DNA from: Oncomelania hupensis | Lineage: Eukaryota; Mollusca; Gastropoda; Littorinimorpha; Pomatiopsidae | NCBI GenBank assembly: GCA_036898135.1 | Contig: JBAHVR010000302.1 | Span: 512,001 to 576,000, forward strand | DNA length: 64,000 bases | Direction: 5' to 3' | Notes under the pieces: model-generated | Told to the model about the DNA's origin: nothing | Database searches by the model: none | Seen by the model: the letters and a program-made list of their open reading frames with translations, nothing else | Shown: positions 33,004 through 43,983 of the stretch, in pieces | Layout of the letters: every line of letters begins with the position of its first letter | How positions within the stretch are numbered: position 1 is the stretch's first letter | Position numbers and translations under genes: made by a program

Positions 33004-34544
33004 TGTCACGTGGGGTTTATGGGCTCTGCACAATGGAATTATGGACCCTCACGTTTATTCGGTGGGAACTGCTAGTAAGTCACCCTATGAATTACTTTAA
33101 TAAATTTATTTGTTTAGCTCGTTCTGTGTTAAGGTTGGGGTACAGAAATAGATAGAAAAATGGTAAAAGATTACTGTCACACTAGCTATCACACGGCTAT
33201 GAATCATAAGTAGTCCAGCCACTTGATAACAGTTAAAATCACACATTTATTTCTTCTACTCTATACAAGATTCTCTAAGTACTAATCTAACTTAAAATGT
33301 CTCAGTCACTGCTAAGAGTTCGATCGCTGATAGTCTAGGCAGCTGTTTTTTCTTCCTCGGGCACTGGCTATAATATCTCATGTAGATTTGGACTACTGTG
33401 GTCCTTTTTACAGTTTCTGAAGAGTTGGACTACTGTGGTCCTGCTATGATCAGTTTAAGTGCACTTGGGATAACACACTTAACTGGCGGGTGGTGCGGTC
33501 GAAGTCCTTCTGTGAGGTAGCTTCTGGTCCACCTGTGTCGTTGTGTAGTTGGGTTCCCTTGCCACGCTGTGGGGTCTGACAGGGTGTTTTACCGGGTAGC
33601 TCTTTCCGTCTTGTGCGGTAAAGTCTCCTCAACCAACTTGTTTCTGTGGAGTGGGGTTCACAGGATAGCTCGGGATAGCTCGGGATAGCTCGGGATAGCT
33701 CGCCTGCCCGTCTGTAATATAAGAGACGAAATTCTGCACAACCCTGAATAATCGGTTTGTGCAGAGCGTCTCACTGAAAGCCAAGTAGCCCTCAGTGATA
33801 GCTCCACATCTCTATTCATAAGCGACGAACATTCTGCTACTTCCGGGTTCCACTGGAATCTCCCTCTAAATTCCTATACATACATAAATATCAATCGTGG
33901 CTAACTATACACATACAGAATTAATAATATTATAAACATTCAGTGGTACAGCCACTGGTCTGCAAACATACATATAAGTTAAACAACAGTGGTTCCGTAC
34001 GGGATACAACATGGCGGCGCAACCGGTCGTGTTTCACCACGTGTTCGGCGTTTCCACATGGTCACGCAAATTCGGATTAACAATTCACATTTATGCATAG
34101 CAAATTCCACAAACATAATTTCAACAATAATATAAATATATCACGATGAAACAGAAGGGTGTTCATTTACCTGTTTGACAAGTTCAGGCCCGTTGTGACT
34201 TGATAGAATTCTAAGATCCTAAGTCCTGCTTCCTGGTCTAAGTGTGGCGAGATTTCTCTGCCAGCTTTCTAGCTGTTAACACTTCGGTGTATTCCTCCCA
34301 ACTGACCAAAAATGTGCGGGGTTTGGACCTAGTCAAACTGGCTCCAACCGCTTTGCCTAAGCTCTCCCATTGGTTCCAACGGTCCGATTCAAAACTCAAG
34401 TGCTGACGTCACTGCGCTGTGTGTGTGGCTCAGGCTCGCAGTGTGCTGTAATTTACTGTGTAATTTACTGACTCTCTACTGGTACAAAGACTACACATGG
34501 CTAAATAGTCAACAAGCAGAGTTAATACTAGCCAATTCATGACA
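33004..34544 (-). repeat. 3' LTR (minus-strand element)
   Basis: 1541 bp, TGTCACG...ATGACA. It includes four tandem copies of GGGATAGCTC at about 33661-33700, absent from the solo LTR. Confidence 0.92.
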
Positions 34545-34697
34545 GGCTCCCTCAACTGAAAAAAGGCGATGACTACTGGATTCGACCTTTTTCTACTACA
34601 GAGCCTAGTTTAACACTGCACTATCCTAGGGTCCTATTTACAAACTAAGTAAGTTGCTCTACCTGAGCTGCAATGCTGTGCCAGGTAGCTATGGACA

Positions 34698-37613
34698 CTA
34701 GTGACAGGGTATTATTGGGCGGGGACGAATTCTGGTGCTGTGGCCCTTAGTTGTGTTGGGTGGGCGACAGCTGCTGTGTCCTCCACGAGATGGCGACTGA
34801 GGTAGTCGGCTCCGTGGTTCTCTTTGCCGGGGATGTACTCGATTTGGAATGAGTACGCCTGAAGGGTGAGTGCCCATCTCATCAGGCGAGAGTTCAAAGA
34901 CTTGGAGGCTGCCAGGAACGATAGTGGTTGGTGGTCCACCTGAACTGTGAAGTGGGTCCCATACAGGTAGAGTTGGAATTTCTGTATGGCCCAGACTAGT
35001 CCAATACATTCTTTCTCCGACGTGGCGTAGTGGGTCTCGGCGGGTCTCAATTTTCTGCTGGCGTAGGCGACAGGGAATAGCGTCTCTGCATTCTTGGGGT
35101 CGCGCTGTAGCAGTACTGCTCCGAGGCCTAAGTCGCTTGCGTCGGTGCGAAGAACGAATGGCTGAGTCAAATCGGGTAGGTGGAGTACTGGCGCCGATGT
35201 CATTCTGTCCTTGAGTGTTTGGAATGCTGTCTCGCATTCGGCTGTCCATACGACTTTGTCCGGGGCGATTTTCCGGGTTCCATTTGTCAGTGGTACGGCG
35301 GTGCTGTTGTAGTTGTGGATGAGCTTCTTCCGCGATGGCGATGGCCATCCATGTGTGTGTGCCGGGGGTCGCTGGTCGGTCCGTGTATTTCTTGAGGCGA
35401 TTGATGTGGTGGTATCGGGCTCTCCCGTTCACCTCTACTTGGTAGACTGTCTGGGATTTCTTGGCAGTCACCCGGTACGGTCCTCTCCAAGCGATGTCCA
35501 GCTTGTTGGTTCCACTTGGAAGTAAGAGTAGCACTTGATCGCCGACTTGCAGTTCTCTGTCCTTCGCGTGGCGGTTGTAGTACTTCGCCTGACGGGCTCT
35601 TGCCTTCTTCAGTGCTTCACCAGCTTTCTTCCACGTTGCTTTGAGGGTTTCCTGCAGGTCTGCGACGTACTTGGTGGCACCTCTTGGTGTATCGTCTATC
35701 TTGGCTTCCGTCCAACTTCTGCGTAGGGCTTCTAGCGGTCCTGCTAGCGGTCTGCCGAATAGCAATGTTGACGGGGTGTAGCCTGTGGCTGCATGGGGCG
35801 TTTCTCTGTATGCGAACAGTGCCGCATTCACGTAGGTGTCCCACGCTTCTGGATTGTCGTCTGCGACTTTCCTGAGGATGGTGAGAAGGGTTCCATTCAG
35901 TCTTTCTACTTGTCCGTTGCTGGCGGGGTGGTATGGTGGTGTGCGAATGTGATGAACTTGTATCAACTCGAACACGTCTTGCATCAGGCGGCCGGTGAAC
36001 TGAGATCCGTTGTCCGTTCTAATGCTGTCCGGAAATCCGACTCTGGTAAAGATGGCGATGAGTGCATCTGCAATCTTCTTGGTGTCGATCGCTGGCAACG
36101 GGACTGCTTCGCACCACATCGTACATGCGTCGACGAGTGTGAGTAGAAATCTGTTCCGCTTCTTGGTCATGGGCAGTGGTCCTACTATGTCTACTGAGAC
36201 TTGCTGGAATGGCACGCCGACTACTACCGATGGTCCTAAGGTAACTGGTACGGTGTGATGTCGCGGGGAATATCGTTGACATTGGTGGCAAGATTTCACG
36301 TAGCGCTTGACATCCTCCGTGATTCCTGGCCAATAGTAGTGTGCGCTGATTCTCTGCACTGTGGCTCCAATTCCCATGTGTCCGCTGAGTGGCATGCTGT
36401 GGCCTAGTTCTAGTACTTGGGCTCGAAGGGTGGCTGGTAGTACTAGTTGGGTGTGATCTCCATCTCCTTGTCGATGTAGAACTCCCTCTTCCATGTAGAA
36501 GTCTCCCTTGTGCGGGGGTGTGTGCGCCTTGGGTAGCTTCTGGAAGCACTTCGCTATCGAGGTGTCTTCTTTCTGTGCTGTTTTGATCTCTTCGAGTCCT
36601 GGATTCGGAGCGAACTCGGGCTGGGGTGGTTGGGTTTTAGCTTGGGCCCTGGTTTGCACTGCAGCTATCTCTACAGTTTTTGGGGGCGTGCCTAAGAACA
36701 CATACCTACAACCTAGCACTAGATCATACAGGGGTTTCTGTAAAACAGCTGCTTGGATTCGTCCTGTGACGTACCTACTCTCTACTTCGATCCAAGCTAT
36801 TGGGCAAGTAGTCGTCGGTTTCGTCAAGTCTGCTCCTTGTAAGTCGACAGTCTTGTCTGTCAAGTCCGCGCGCGATACAAGAGATTCGCTAACTATCGCG
36901 TCGTATGATAGACCTGTGTCATACAGACAGTTCGCTTCTTTTCCGTTGACCTTGACCGTGTCTGTCACCGATGGGTGATCTCCGATTGTGAGTGGCTTGT
37001 TACCGCTACTTTGAGTTAGAACTCTGTGCGCTGGCCGGCTTTCGCGCTCTTCCCTACGTTGTGCGGCCAACTTGAAACATTCTGCGGTGGAGTGATTGTT
37101 TCTGTTGCAGAACGAGCAATACCGTCTCTGTTCTGCGGGACCTCTTTTCCCGAATTCCGTGTTGGGTCCTTTATTCTGCCCAGGTCTGGGGTTATTCGGC
37201 TTATTCGCGGTGCGCTCTTCCTGGTTAGGGCTTCGTTTCTGTGCCTCTTTCCCGTTAGGCTTTAGGTCTCGCCTGAAGCTCTTGGCTTCTCCGTGGGCGG
37301 CCACGTACCTATCTGCGACCTTGACCAGATCTTCCAGTCTTTCCGCGCCCTGCTCTACTGAGAATGTTCTCAGCTCGGGGGTCATGGTTTCCCGTAGCTG
37401 TTCCCATACTAACAGTTCTGTCAGTCCATCATACGTTTTAGCCGTGGCTGACTGGCTAATCCACTTATCCAGCATTGTGGACAACCGATCCGCGAACTGC
37501 GCATAGCTCTCTCCTTTCACTCTCCGGTTGGTGCGGAATTTTTGCCGATAGCATTCTCCTGTTAGTTCGAATCCCGTTAGGAGTGCCTTTTTTACCTTGT
37601 GATAGTCAGTCAC
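34698..37613 (-). CDS. Gag C-terminus, protease and integrase of the minus-strand gypsy element
   Basis: A 971-codon frame. On the minus strand it gives the Gag capsid end, a knuckle CSFCNRNNHSTAEC, a protease-like LYDTGLSYDAIV (DTG in place of DSG), then a linker and integrase: HHCC (LELGHSMPLSGHMG ... CHQCQRY), core SVDIVGPLPM, RTDNGSQFTG and YHPASNGQVERLNGT with all three acidic catalytic residues, and the C-terminal domain IAWRGPYRVTAKK. After about 35330 the frame passes out of phase over the deleted RT and reads RNase H DNA nonsensically, so the true product ends there. The frame begins at a non-ATG codon because of the upstream Gag frameshift. Confidence 0.85.
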   Translation of the reverse strand: MTDYHKVKKALLTGFELTGECYRQKFRTNRRVKGESYAQFADRLSTMLDKWISQSATAKTYDGLTELLVWEQLRETMTPELRTFSVEQGAERLEDLVKVADRYVAAHGEAKSFRRDLKPNGKEAQKRSPNQEERTANKPNNPRPGQNKGPNTEFGKRGPAEQRRYCSFCNRNNHSTAECFKLAAQRREERESRPAHRVLTQSSGNKPLTIGDHPSVTDTVKVNGKEANCLYDTGLSYDAIVSESLVSRADLTDKTVDLQGADLTKPTTTCPIAWIEVESRYVTGRIQAAVLQKPLYDLVLGCRYVFLGTPPKTVEIAAVQTRAQAKTQPPQPEFAPNPGLEEIKTAQKEDTSIAKCFQKLPKAHTPPHKGDFYMEEGVLHRQGDGDHTQLVLPATLRAQVLELGHSMPLSGHMGIGATVQRISAHYYWPGITEDVKRYVKSCHQCQRYSPRHHTVPVTLGPSVVVGVPFQQVSVDIVGPLPMTKKRNRFLLTLVDACTMWCEAVPLPAIDTKKIADALIAIFTRVGFPDSIRTDNGSQFTGRLMQDVFELIQVHHIRTPPYHPASNGQVERLNGTLLTILRKVADDNPEAWDTYVNAALFAYRETPHAATGYTPSTLLFGRPLAGPLEALRRSWTEAKIDDTPRGATKYVADLQETLKATWKKAGEALKKARARQAKYYNRHAKDRELQVGDQVLLLLPSGTNKLDIAWRGPYRVTAKKSQTVYQVEVNGRARYHHINRLKKYTDRPATPGTHTWMAIAIAEEAHPQLQQHRRTTDKWNPENRPGQSRMDSRMRDSIPNTQGQNDIGASTPPTRFDSAIRSSHRRKRLRPRSSTATARPQECRDAIPCRLRQQKIETRRDPLRHVGERMYWTSLGHTEIPTLPVWDPLHSSGGPPTTIVPGSLQVFELSPDEMGTHPSGVLIPNRVHPRQREPRSRLPQSPSRGGHSSCRPPNTTKGHSTRIRPRPIIPCH
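34700..35300 (-). pseudogene. RNase H domain, preceded by the RT C-terminal edge
   Basis: Minus strand: APDKVVWTAECETAFQTLK (edge of RT) leads into RNase H: APVLHLPDLTQPFVLRTDAS with the catalytic D, ASRKLRPAETHYATSEKECI with the catalytic E, and VQVDHQPL with the third acid, ending with NHGADYLSR. It ends at a stop near 34712. It is frameshifted relative to the upstream integrase frame and sits downstream of it. Confidence 0.85.
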
Positions 37614-37744
37614 TCTGTCAGTCGGTAGCTTACTGTAGATGTCATAAGCCTTTCCTCTAAGCCCTTGACTAAGCTTAAAAGACCAATGAGTGGGATCTAG
37701 TTTGTACTCTGTTGCTAGACGCTCAAACCTAGTCAGATAGAGAT

Positions 37745-38269
37745 CTAGACCTTCTTCTCTCTCATTGAATGTCCCAGTGGAAATGACATTCCTTGTACAG
37801 GGTTGGATGCTACCTCTAGCTGATCTGAGTGGGAAGGGGTTGAGGAAGAACTTGAAGCTCCTGATCCCAATCTTCTTAGCTCTAACTCATGCTGTCTTTC
37901 TTTTTCCTTTTCTTCCCTCTCTTTTTCTTTTTCTGCCCGCTCTTTTTCTTTTTCTGCCCTCTCATACTCCCATCTCCTAACTTCTGCTTCTCTCTCTGCT
38001 GCTAATGCTGCCTTCTTTTGTTCTACTTCTAACTCTGCTTTCTTTTGCTCTGCTTCTAATGCCAGCTTCTTCTGTTCTGCTTCTAATTCTAATTTCTTTT
38101 GCTCTGCTTCTAAGGCTAGTTTCTTCGCCTCCCTTTCTGCTGCTCTCTCTGCCTTAGCCTCCTGTTTCTCTACCTCTGCATTGATATACGCAATTAGGTC
38201 TGCCCCTGCTAAGTGTAAAGCTTCTCCTAGTTCCTTGAAACGCAATCTCAAGGCCACTGGGTCCGACAT
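37745..38269 (-). CDS. Gag N-terminal part (coiled coil) of the minus-strand gypsy element
   Basis: Starts at ATG 38269-38267 (MSDPVALRLRF). Residues 25-140 are a charged heptad-like coiled coil with repeats of LEAEQKK and ERAEKEKE. Near 37797 a one-base shift sends the frame to a stop at 37745; in the other frame the sequence continues GTFNEREEGLDLYLTRFER and on into 34698-37613. The layout mirrors the coiled-coil Gag of the element at 14436-20120. Confidence 0.8.
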   Translation of the reverse strand: MSDPVALRLRFKELGEALHLAGADLIAYINAEVEKQEAKAERAAEREAKKLALEAEQKKLELEAEQKKLALEAEQKKAELEVEQKKAALAAEREAEVRRWEYERAEKEKERAEKEKEREEKEKERQHELELRRLGSGASSSSSTPSHSDQLEVASNPVQGMSFPLGHSMREKKV

Positions 38270-38638
38270 TGTCAAACGTGTCTATGAACAACCTCTGAAT
38301 CACGTGGAATACCAAAACACTAGCAATATTGCAAGTCAATAACAACAATGCAAAGACAATCAAATTCGTAATCAATAATAGAATACAACAAGAGTCAAAT
38401 GGCATACAACAGTTACTTAAGCAAAACCTGCAAAAGAACAATGCAACATACAGACACAAAAATATTTGAAGCAAAAAAGTTTTTAAGTAAAGAATAGTGC
38501 ACCACAACTGATCAGTGTTATACCCCTACACTATTCTAAGTTATTCTACTTCTACTGTTATCTAATTTTATTGTACTTAGGTCCGGTTATACCCAATTCC
38601 TATTATACACAGATCCTGGCTAGGCTCGCCAATTAAAG

Positions 38639-40179
38639 TGTCACGTGGGGTTTATGGGCTCTGCACAATGGAATTATGGACCCTCACGTTTATTCGGTGG
38701 GAACTGCTAGTAAGTCACCCAATGAATTACTTTAATAAATTTATTTGTTTAGCTCGTTCTGTGTTAAGGTTGGGGTACAGAAATAGATAGAAAAATGGTA
38801 AAAGATTACTGTCACACTAGCTATCACACGGCTATGAATCATAAGTAGTCCAGCCACTTGATAACAGTTAAAATCACACATTTATTTCTTCTACTCTATA
38901 CAAGATTCTCTAAGTACTAATCTAACTTAAAATGTCTCAGTCACTGCTAAGAGTTCGATCGCTGATAGTCTAGGCAGCTGTTTTTTCTTCCTCGGGCACT
39001 GGCTATAATATCTCATGTAGATTTGGACTACTGTGGTCCTTTTTACAGTTTCTGAAGAGTTGGACTACTGTGGTCCTGCTATGATCAGTTTAAGTGCACT
39101 TGGGATAACACACTTAACTGGCGGGTGGTGCGGTCGAAGTCCTTCTGTGAGGTAGCTTCTGGTCCACCTGTGTCGTTGTGTAGTTGGGTTCCCTTGCCAC
39201 GCTGTGGGGTCTGACAGGGTGTTTTACCGGGTAGCTCTTTCCGTCTTGTGCGGTAAAGTCTCCTCAACCAACTTGTTTCTGTGGAGTGGGGTTCACAGGA
39301 TAGCTCGGGATAGCTCGGGATAGCTCGGGATAGCTCGCCTGCCCGTCTGTAATATAAGAGACGAAATTCTGCACAACCCTGAATAATCGGTTTGTGCAGA
39401 GCGTCTCACTGAAAGCCAAGTAGCCCTCAGTGATAGCTCCACATCTCTATACATAAGCGACGAACATTCTGCTACTTCCGGGTTCCACTGGAATCTCCCT
39501 CTAAATTCCTATACATACATAAATATCAATCGTGGCTAACTATACACATACAGAATTAATAATATTATAAACATTCAGTGGTACAGCCACTGGTCTGCAA
39601 ACATACATATAAGTTAAACAACAGTGGTTCCGTACGGGATACAACATGGCGGCGCAACCGGTCGTGTTTCACCACGTGTTCGGCGTTTCCACATGGTCAC
39701 GCAAATTCGGATTAACAATTCACATTTATGCATAGCAAATTCCACAAACATAATTTCAACAATAATATAAATATATCACGATGAAACAGAAGGGTGTTCA
39801 TTTACCTGTTTGACAAGTTCAGGCCCGTTGTGACTTGATAGAATTCTAAGATCCTAAGTCCTGCTTCCTGGTCTAAGTGTGGCGAGATTTCTCTGCCAGC
39901 TTTCTAGCTGTTAACACTTCGGTGTATTCCTCCCAACTGACCAAAAATGTGCGGGGTTTGGACCTAGTCAAACTGGCTCCAACCGCTTTGCCTAAGCTCT
40001 CCCATTGGTTCCAACGGTCCGATTCAAAACTCAAGTGCTGACGTCACTGCGCTGTGTGTATGGCTCAGGCTCGCAGTGTGCTGTAATTTACTGTGTAATT
40101 TACTGACTCTCTACTGGTACAAAGACTACACATGGCTAAATAGTCAACAAGCAGAGTTAATACTAGCCAATTCATGACA
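38639..40179 (-). repeat. 5' LTR (minus-strand element)
   Basis: 1541 bp, near-identical to 33004-34544; differences noted at 38722, 39451 and 40058 (A in place of T, T/A and G/A). Confidence 0.92.
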
Positions 40180-40378
40180 AATGTGTTGTGGAGAGGAATG
40201 CACTGGATTGAGAGACAGCGAAGAGTAAAGAAATATAATATACTTACCCTGTCTCCACGACTTTGCTTTATTGTATGAGAGAAAAGCAAAACGAAACACA
40301 TACATTTATTATGACAAAGAACGAATGTCAAACCATCATGCATAAAATTGGGAACTTTAAATTCTATGTTTGTTTCAG

Positions 40379-40527
40379 GAACCACTCAGAATTTTCACAG
40401 CTAAATGTTCCCAGTGAACAAACGAACCAGTCATTTCACTGCAGGGGAAACGAAACGTCGCTGTCCGATTGTTCAACGACGGCTATGGCACAATGTAACA
40501 GTGGTTCTGTTGTGCTGATATGTCAAA
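40379..40527 (+). CDS. SRCR domain exon, C-terminal half (domain 2)
   Basis: Acceptor TGTTTGTTTCAG, donor CAAA|GTGAGG. One base (G) completes a threonine codon with AC from 22634; 49 codons and one base follow. The reading is NHSEFSQLNVPSE..., FHCRGNETSLSDC, MAQC and GSVVLIC: the four cysteines of an SRCR C-terminal half. Between the two halves of this domain lie the outer gypsy element and everything nested in it; only about 130 bp and 75 bp of original intron remain at the ends. Confidence 0.86.
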
Positions 40528-40775
40528 GTGAGGCGTTTATTTATTTATTTAGTTATTTTATTGTTCTTATATAGCGTTTTTTCTGTTCAGTGAGCTGGCC
40601 GATACAGAATCTAACTCGAGGCGACGAGTGTATAGTAGTAGCCTATGTTGGCTTACTTGTAATGCTCTGACAGTATACATTTTGAATAAATCGTCATTTG
40701 CTTACTTGCGCTCAAGGGATACGGAATTAAACCCTTTTAGTTTAAAATTTGGGGTTTATGGATTTGATTTGGTGG

Positions 40776-41263
40776 ATTTTTGACTCACTTGCGTGCAGCA
40801 ATATGTACTAACCCCACCTCCCCCTTTTTTTTTTGGCAGAGTTTCGCAATTCTGTGAGATGAGTCCAAAATAGTCCAAAAATTATATTTATTTTAAACAA
40901 TTTTTTTGTTTGTCCACCGTCCAAACGTCTGCCGTCCGTCCTCCCTCCGTCCGTCTGTGCAAAAACGTAAAAGTGTCTAAGTACTCGGTACCTATTTCAC
41001 CTATCACAACCAAACTTGGTAGGATGGTATATATTCATCAGACCTCGAAAATGATCAGTGGATGAATGATTTCAAGGTCAAGGTCACAGGGTCAATGATG
41101 TAAGTAAAAAATGATAATTTTTCACAAAATTTAAAGTTATTGATTTTGAACTAATGATTGTTTGAGGCATTAAAAATATTAATTAGACACGCAACTTTGG
41201 TCAACCTCGCTTCATGGTCAATGACGCTGGCCAAAGTAGGTTCCTATGGGTACTCTAATAACA

Positions 41264-41337
<74 letters not shown>

Positions 41338-42300
41338 TTATTATTATTTTGGAAAGCGCAACACCAAACTTAAGTCTACTCTAAGCGCTCGAGAGCGCGC
41401 TCACACACACGCGCGCGCGCTCATACACACACACTCACACAAACTCACGCACACACACACACACTCTCTCTCTCTCTCTGTCTCTCTCTCTCTCACTCTA
41501 ACACTCACTCACTCACTCAGACACTCACACTCAGACACTTACTCACTCAGACTCTGACACTCACTCAAACACTCACTCACACTCAGACACTCACTCACTC
41601 GCACTCAGACACTCACTCACACTCAGACACTCACTCACTCACACTCAGACACTCACTCACTCTCACTCAGACACTCACTCAGACACTCATTCACTCACTC
41701 ACTCACTCACTCACTCACACTCAGACACTCACTCAGACACTCACACACCACATGCATTAATGAAGATATTAACATGTAAGAATACATAATGAAGCAATGA
41801 TAAAAATATTTAAAACTAAAACGCACTAGTCTACACTTTGAAGTGATCTTGACCCTAAACTATGAGAGTTTAAAAGTCCAAACGTGTTACAGGCAGAGAT
41901 CATAGCTGATTTTTTATATGTGTTTTTGCGTTCGTCTCGAATGTCAATGTGATTTTAGGTCTTACAGAAACATGAAAAAAGCATCGTGGTACAGCGCAAT
42001 GGCTCCATGAACATTTGGGTTATATGATCATACATGAGCATCAGAGGTCATGTGAAGGTCCCAGGGTCAAGGTCAACGATAGGTCACCTCTTTTGCATTA
42101 TGCAATGTTTGCTATAGTTTATTTGATCCATTTGGATCCGGAGGTCAAGGTCATCTCAAAGACAAGATCCTCGCAAGATCAAAGTCTGTATATTCATGTC
42201 ATCGTTTTGTTTGTTTTTTCTGGTTACATATTTTCATGTAGGATAATGCAAGTTCCATAAAGAACATGTGAGTCGTATGGGCTATGCCGTTCTAGTTAAC
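40776..42300. repeat. Dispersed repeat family A, copy 3, with microsatellites
   Basis: Left end GACTCACTTGCGTGCAGC at 40781, GTGAGATGAGTCCAAAATAG, the CCGTC-rich run, AAGGTCAAGGTCACAGGGTCA at about 41073, and the right-end block CAAGTTCCATAAAGAACATGTGAGTC at 42248. The centre is expanded by (AAT)n at 41262-41338 and by CACA / CACTCACTCAGA arrays at 41397-41750. Confidence 0.65.
41397..41750. repeat. CA and CACTCAGA minisatellite
   Basis: Starts as CACACACGCGCG, passes through a CT run and then through about 25 units built from ACTCACTC and ACTCAGAC. Confidence 0.92.
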
Positions 42301-42395
42301 TTTAGATGCAAGCGGTTGAATCATCTGGGAACTATGCTATAAGATGCAATTTTGACGTGAAATATTTATAGAAACGGTGATTTATGTCTATTTAG

Positions 42396-42531
42396 CACGA
42401 CTGAGACTGGTAGGCAGTGAGCCCAATGTAGGACGACTGGATATCTACAGGGATGGAACGTGGTTGGCAGTAAGAAATTTGGGAAGTTATGCTTCGGGTC
42501 TCGTGTGCAGAACGCTACTTGGATTTGATAC
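42396..42531 (+). CDS. SRCR domain exon, N-terminal half (domain 3, one cysteine lost)
   Basis: Acceptor GTCTATTTAG, donor GATAC|GTAAGT. Two bases complete a threonine codon with the A of 40527, then 44 codons and two bases (phase 2). RLRLVGSEPNVGRLDIYRDG is a clear SRCR start, but the first conserved cysteine is absent: the usual TVC reads AVR (WLAVRNLG). The second cysteine is kept in LVCRTLLGFD. The exon is otherwise open and properly spliced, so this looks like a real change, not decay. Confidence 0.82.
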
Positions 42532-42779
42532 GTAAGTATTATATTAACTAACATTCTTAAAATTGTTGCTTGTTTGTTGTTGCTGTTGTTGTTGTTTTTG
42601 CCATTTTGGGAATGTATTTGTTATATTTATAGCTAGTTTTTATAGCTGCTCTCTCTCTTTCTCTGGAGGCAAGCATTGGTCTTGAGGGTTTTGCGAATGC
42701 TAAACAATTCAAGACACAGTGAGCAGTTAAGTTCGAGGAAGTTGGCAAAACGTGTCACCAGCGGTTCATATGACAGTCT

Positions 42780-42950
42780 AGCCTATCGTTTTTATGACCT
42801 TGATGCTCGTGCAGTGGCCCTACTACGCGGATGAGAGTATAAACCGAGGCCTAGTCATACATTCCATCGCATGGGCTTTAAAGATCCTAAATCTCACGGG
42901 TGAGTGCCAGGAACACATTAGGCCTATATAAAGTACACCCAGCATGCACT
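42780..42950 (+). repeat. SINE, body only
   Basis: Shares TATAAACCGAGGCCTAGTC, CACGGGTGAGTGCC and the CCAGCATGCAC end with the SINE at 11940-12250. Confidence 0.55.
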
Positions 42951-43238
42951 ATGCACCTTGTCATGGCTGGCGCTGCTTTTGCGGCTGCTGCGCGTTCGCT
43001 AAGACGGCTACCCGAATTTTCCCCGCAAGGGGACGAATACAATCGCATCCCCCCTTCCCCCTCCTCTCCGACTATTTCAAAGTATTTCAAGATAAGACTG
43101 CATTTTTGTAAAGCTCGCAAGAAATGAACATTGGCATTTTGTTGACATGAGTGCGTGCTTCGATTGTAAGTGGGTGAAGAGATCTATTGTTAAATCAACG
43201 TTAGACATGCATTTCATTACAATTTGTTCTTATATAAG

Positions 43239-43432
43239 GGGGCAGCTCTTTTACGTATACTACTCCAACTACGACAACTTCCAATACACCACATCAAGTA
43301 ACTTGCCATACAACGACTACATGTCGATCGACTGCGGTGTAGGCGATACGGTATTGACTGATTGCCCGCAGACGTTCTACAACTATCAACAACATCAACA
43401 CCCCAATACAATGGGAATCGCCTGCGACAATG
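43239..43432 (+). CDS. SRCR domain exon, C-terminal half (domain 3, matching cysteine lost)
   Basis: Acceptor CTTATATAAG, donor ACAATG|GTAACA. One base completes a threonine codon, 64 codons and one base follow. It reads QLFYVYYSNYDNF, SIDCGVGDTVLTDC and MGIACDN. Three cysteines remain; the one normally found in the (N/T)C.H motif is missing, replaced by a longer QQHQH loop. That is the partner of the cysteine missing from 42396-42531. The pyrimidine tract of the acceptor is weak. Confidence 0.8.
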
Positions 43433-43693
43433 GTAACAGAAGTTAATTTTATTTTGTCGCTTTCAACGTACACAAATCGTCATTATCAGTATATGACTTA
43501 ATAATAAATAATAATACTTCATGCTGTACACGCGCTTTTCCCCAAAGTACTAAACAGGCTCAAAGCACGGCGATCTGTACTAACATACAACCCCACATGT
43601 TTCATCCATTCTCACAGACACAACAAACATCTATCACTCAAACATGTTGTGTAAAGGCAGGGAGATCGCTATTAGAAGAGGGAAAAGAACTAG

Positions 43694-43983
43694 AATTTTT
43701 GACTCGCATGCATAGCAGTGTGAGTCTATGTACTCGCTTCAAAAAAATAGAAATAAAAAATAAAATAAAATAAAAATCCAGATTCTTGCAAATTTGTGCG
43801 AGATACGTCCTAAATAGACCAAAAATGACATTAAAAAATGTGTCCGTCTGTCCGCGGTAAAGCGTCCGTCGTCCGTCTGTAGAAAACTGTCTTAATTATT
43901 TATTATTCATTCTATTCCACAACAAGTAGAATATATTCATTGTAAAATACTATTATGTTTATAATACAATATTTCAATGATAA
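43694..43983. repeat. Dispersed repeat family A, copy 4 (left part)
   Basis: GACTCGCATGCATAGCAGTG at 43699, GTGCGAGATACGTCCTAAATAG and the CCGTC-rich run at 43842-43880. Related right-end sequence (GGAAGTTCCATTAGGAGCATG, CGAGTCATGG) lies at about 44995-45025. Confidence 0.6.

Larger units (their letters stand above)
33004..40179 (-). mobile_element. Ty3/gypsy element with integrase before RNase H (GMR1-like), inserted in the outer 3' LTR
   Basis: Minus-strand element flanked by AATGT (32999-33003 and 40180-40184). LTRs are 1541 bp each and differ at only about three positions by eye. Reading 5' to 3' on the minus strand: LTR, PBS-like TTGGCGAGCC, coiled-coil Gag with frameshift, CCHC knuckle, protease, integrase, then RNase H; the RT core is deleted. 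A polypurine GTTGAGGGAGCC precedes the 3' LTR. The order puts it with GMR1-like elements. A solo LTR of the same family is at 9592-11085. Confidence 0.88.

Noticed and set aside
41397..41750. CRISPR-like array
   Set aside because: Units are simple CACTCA-type repeats without unique spacers of constant size; a minisatellite in a eukaryotic intron.
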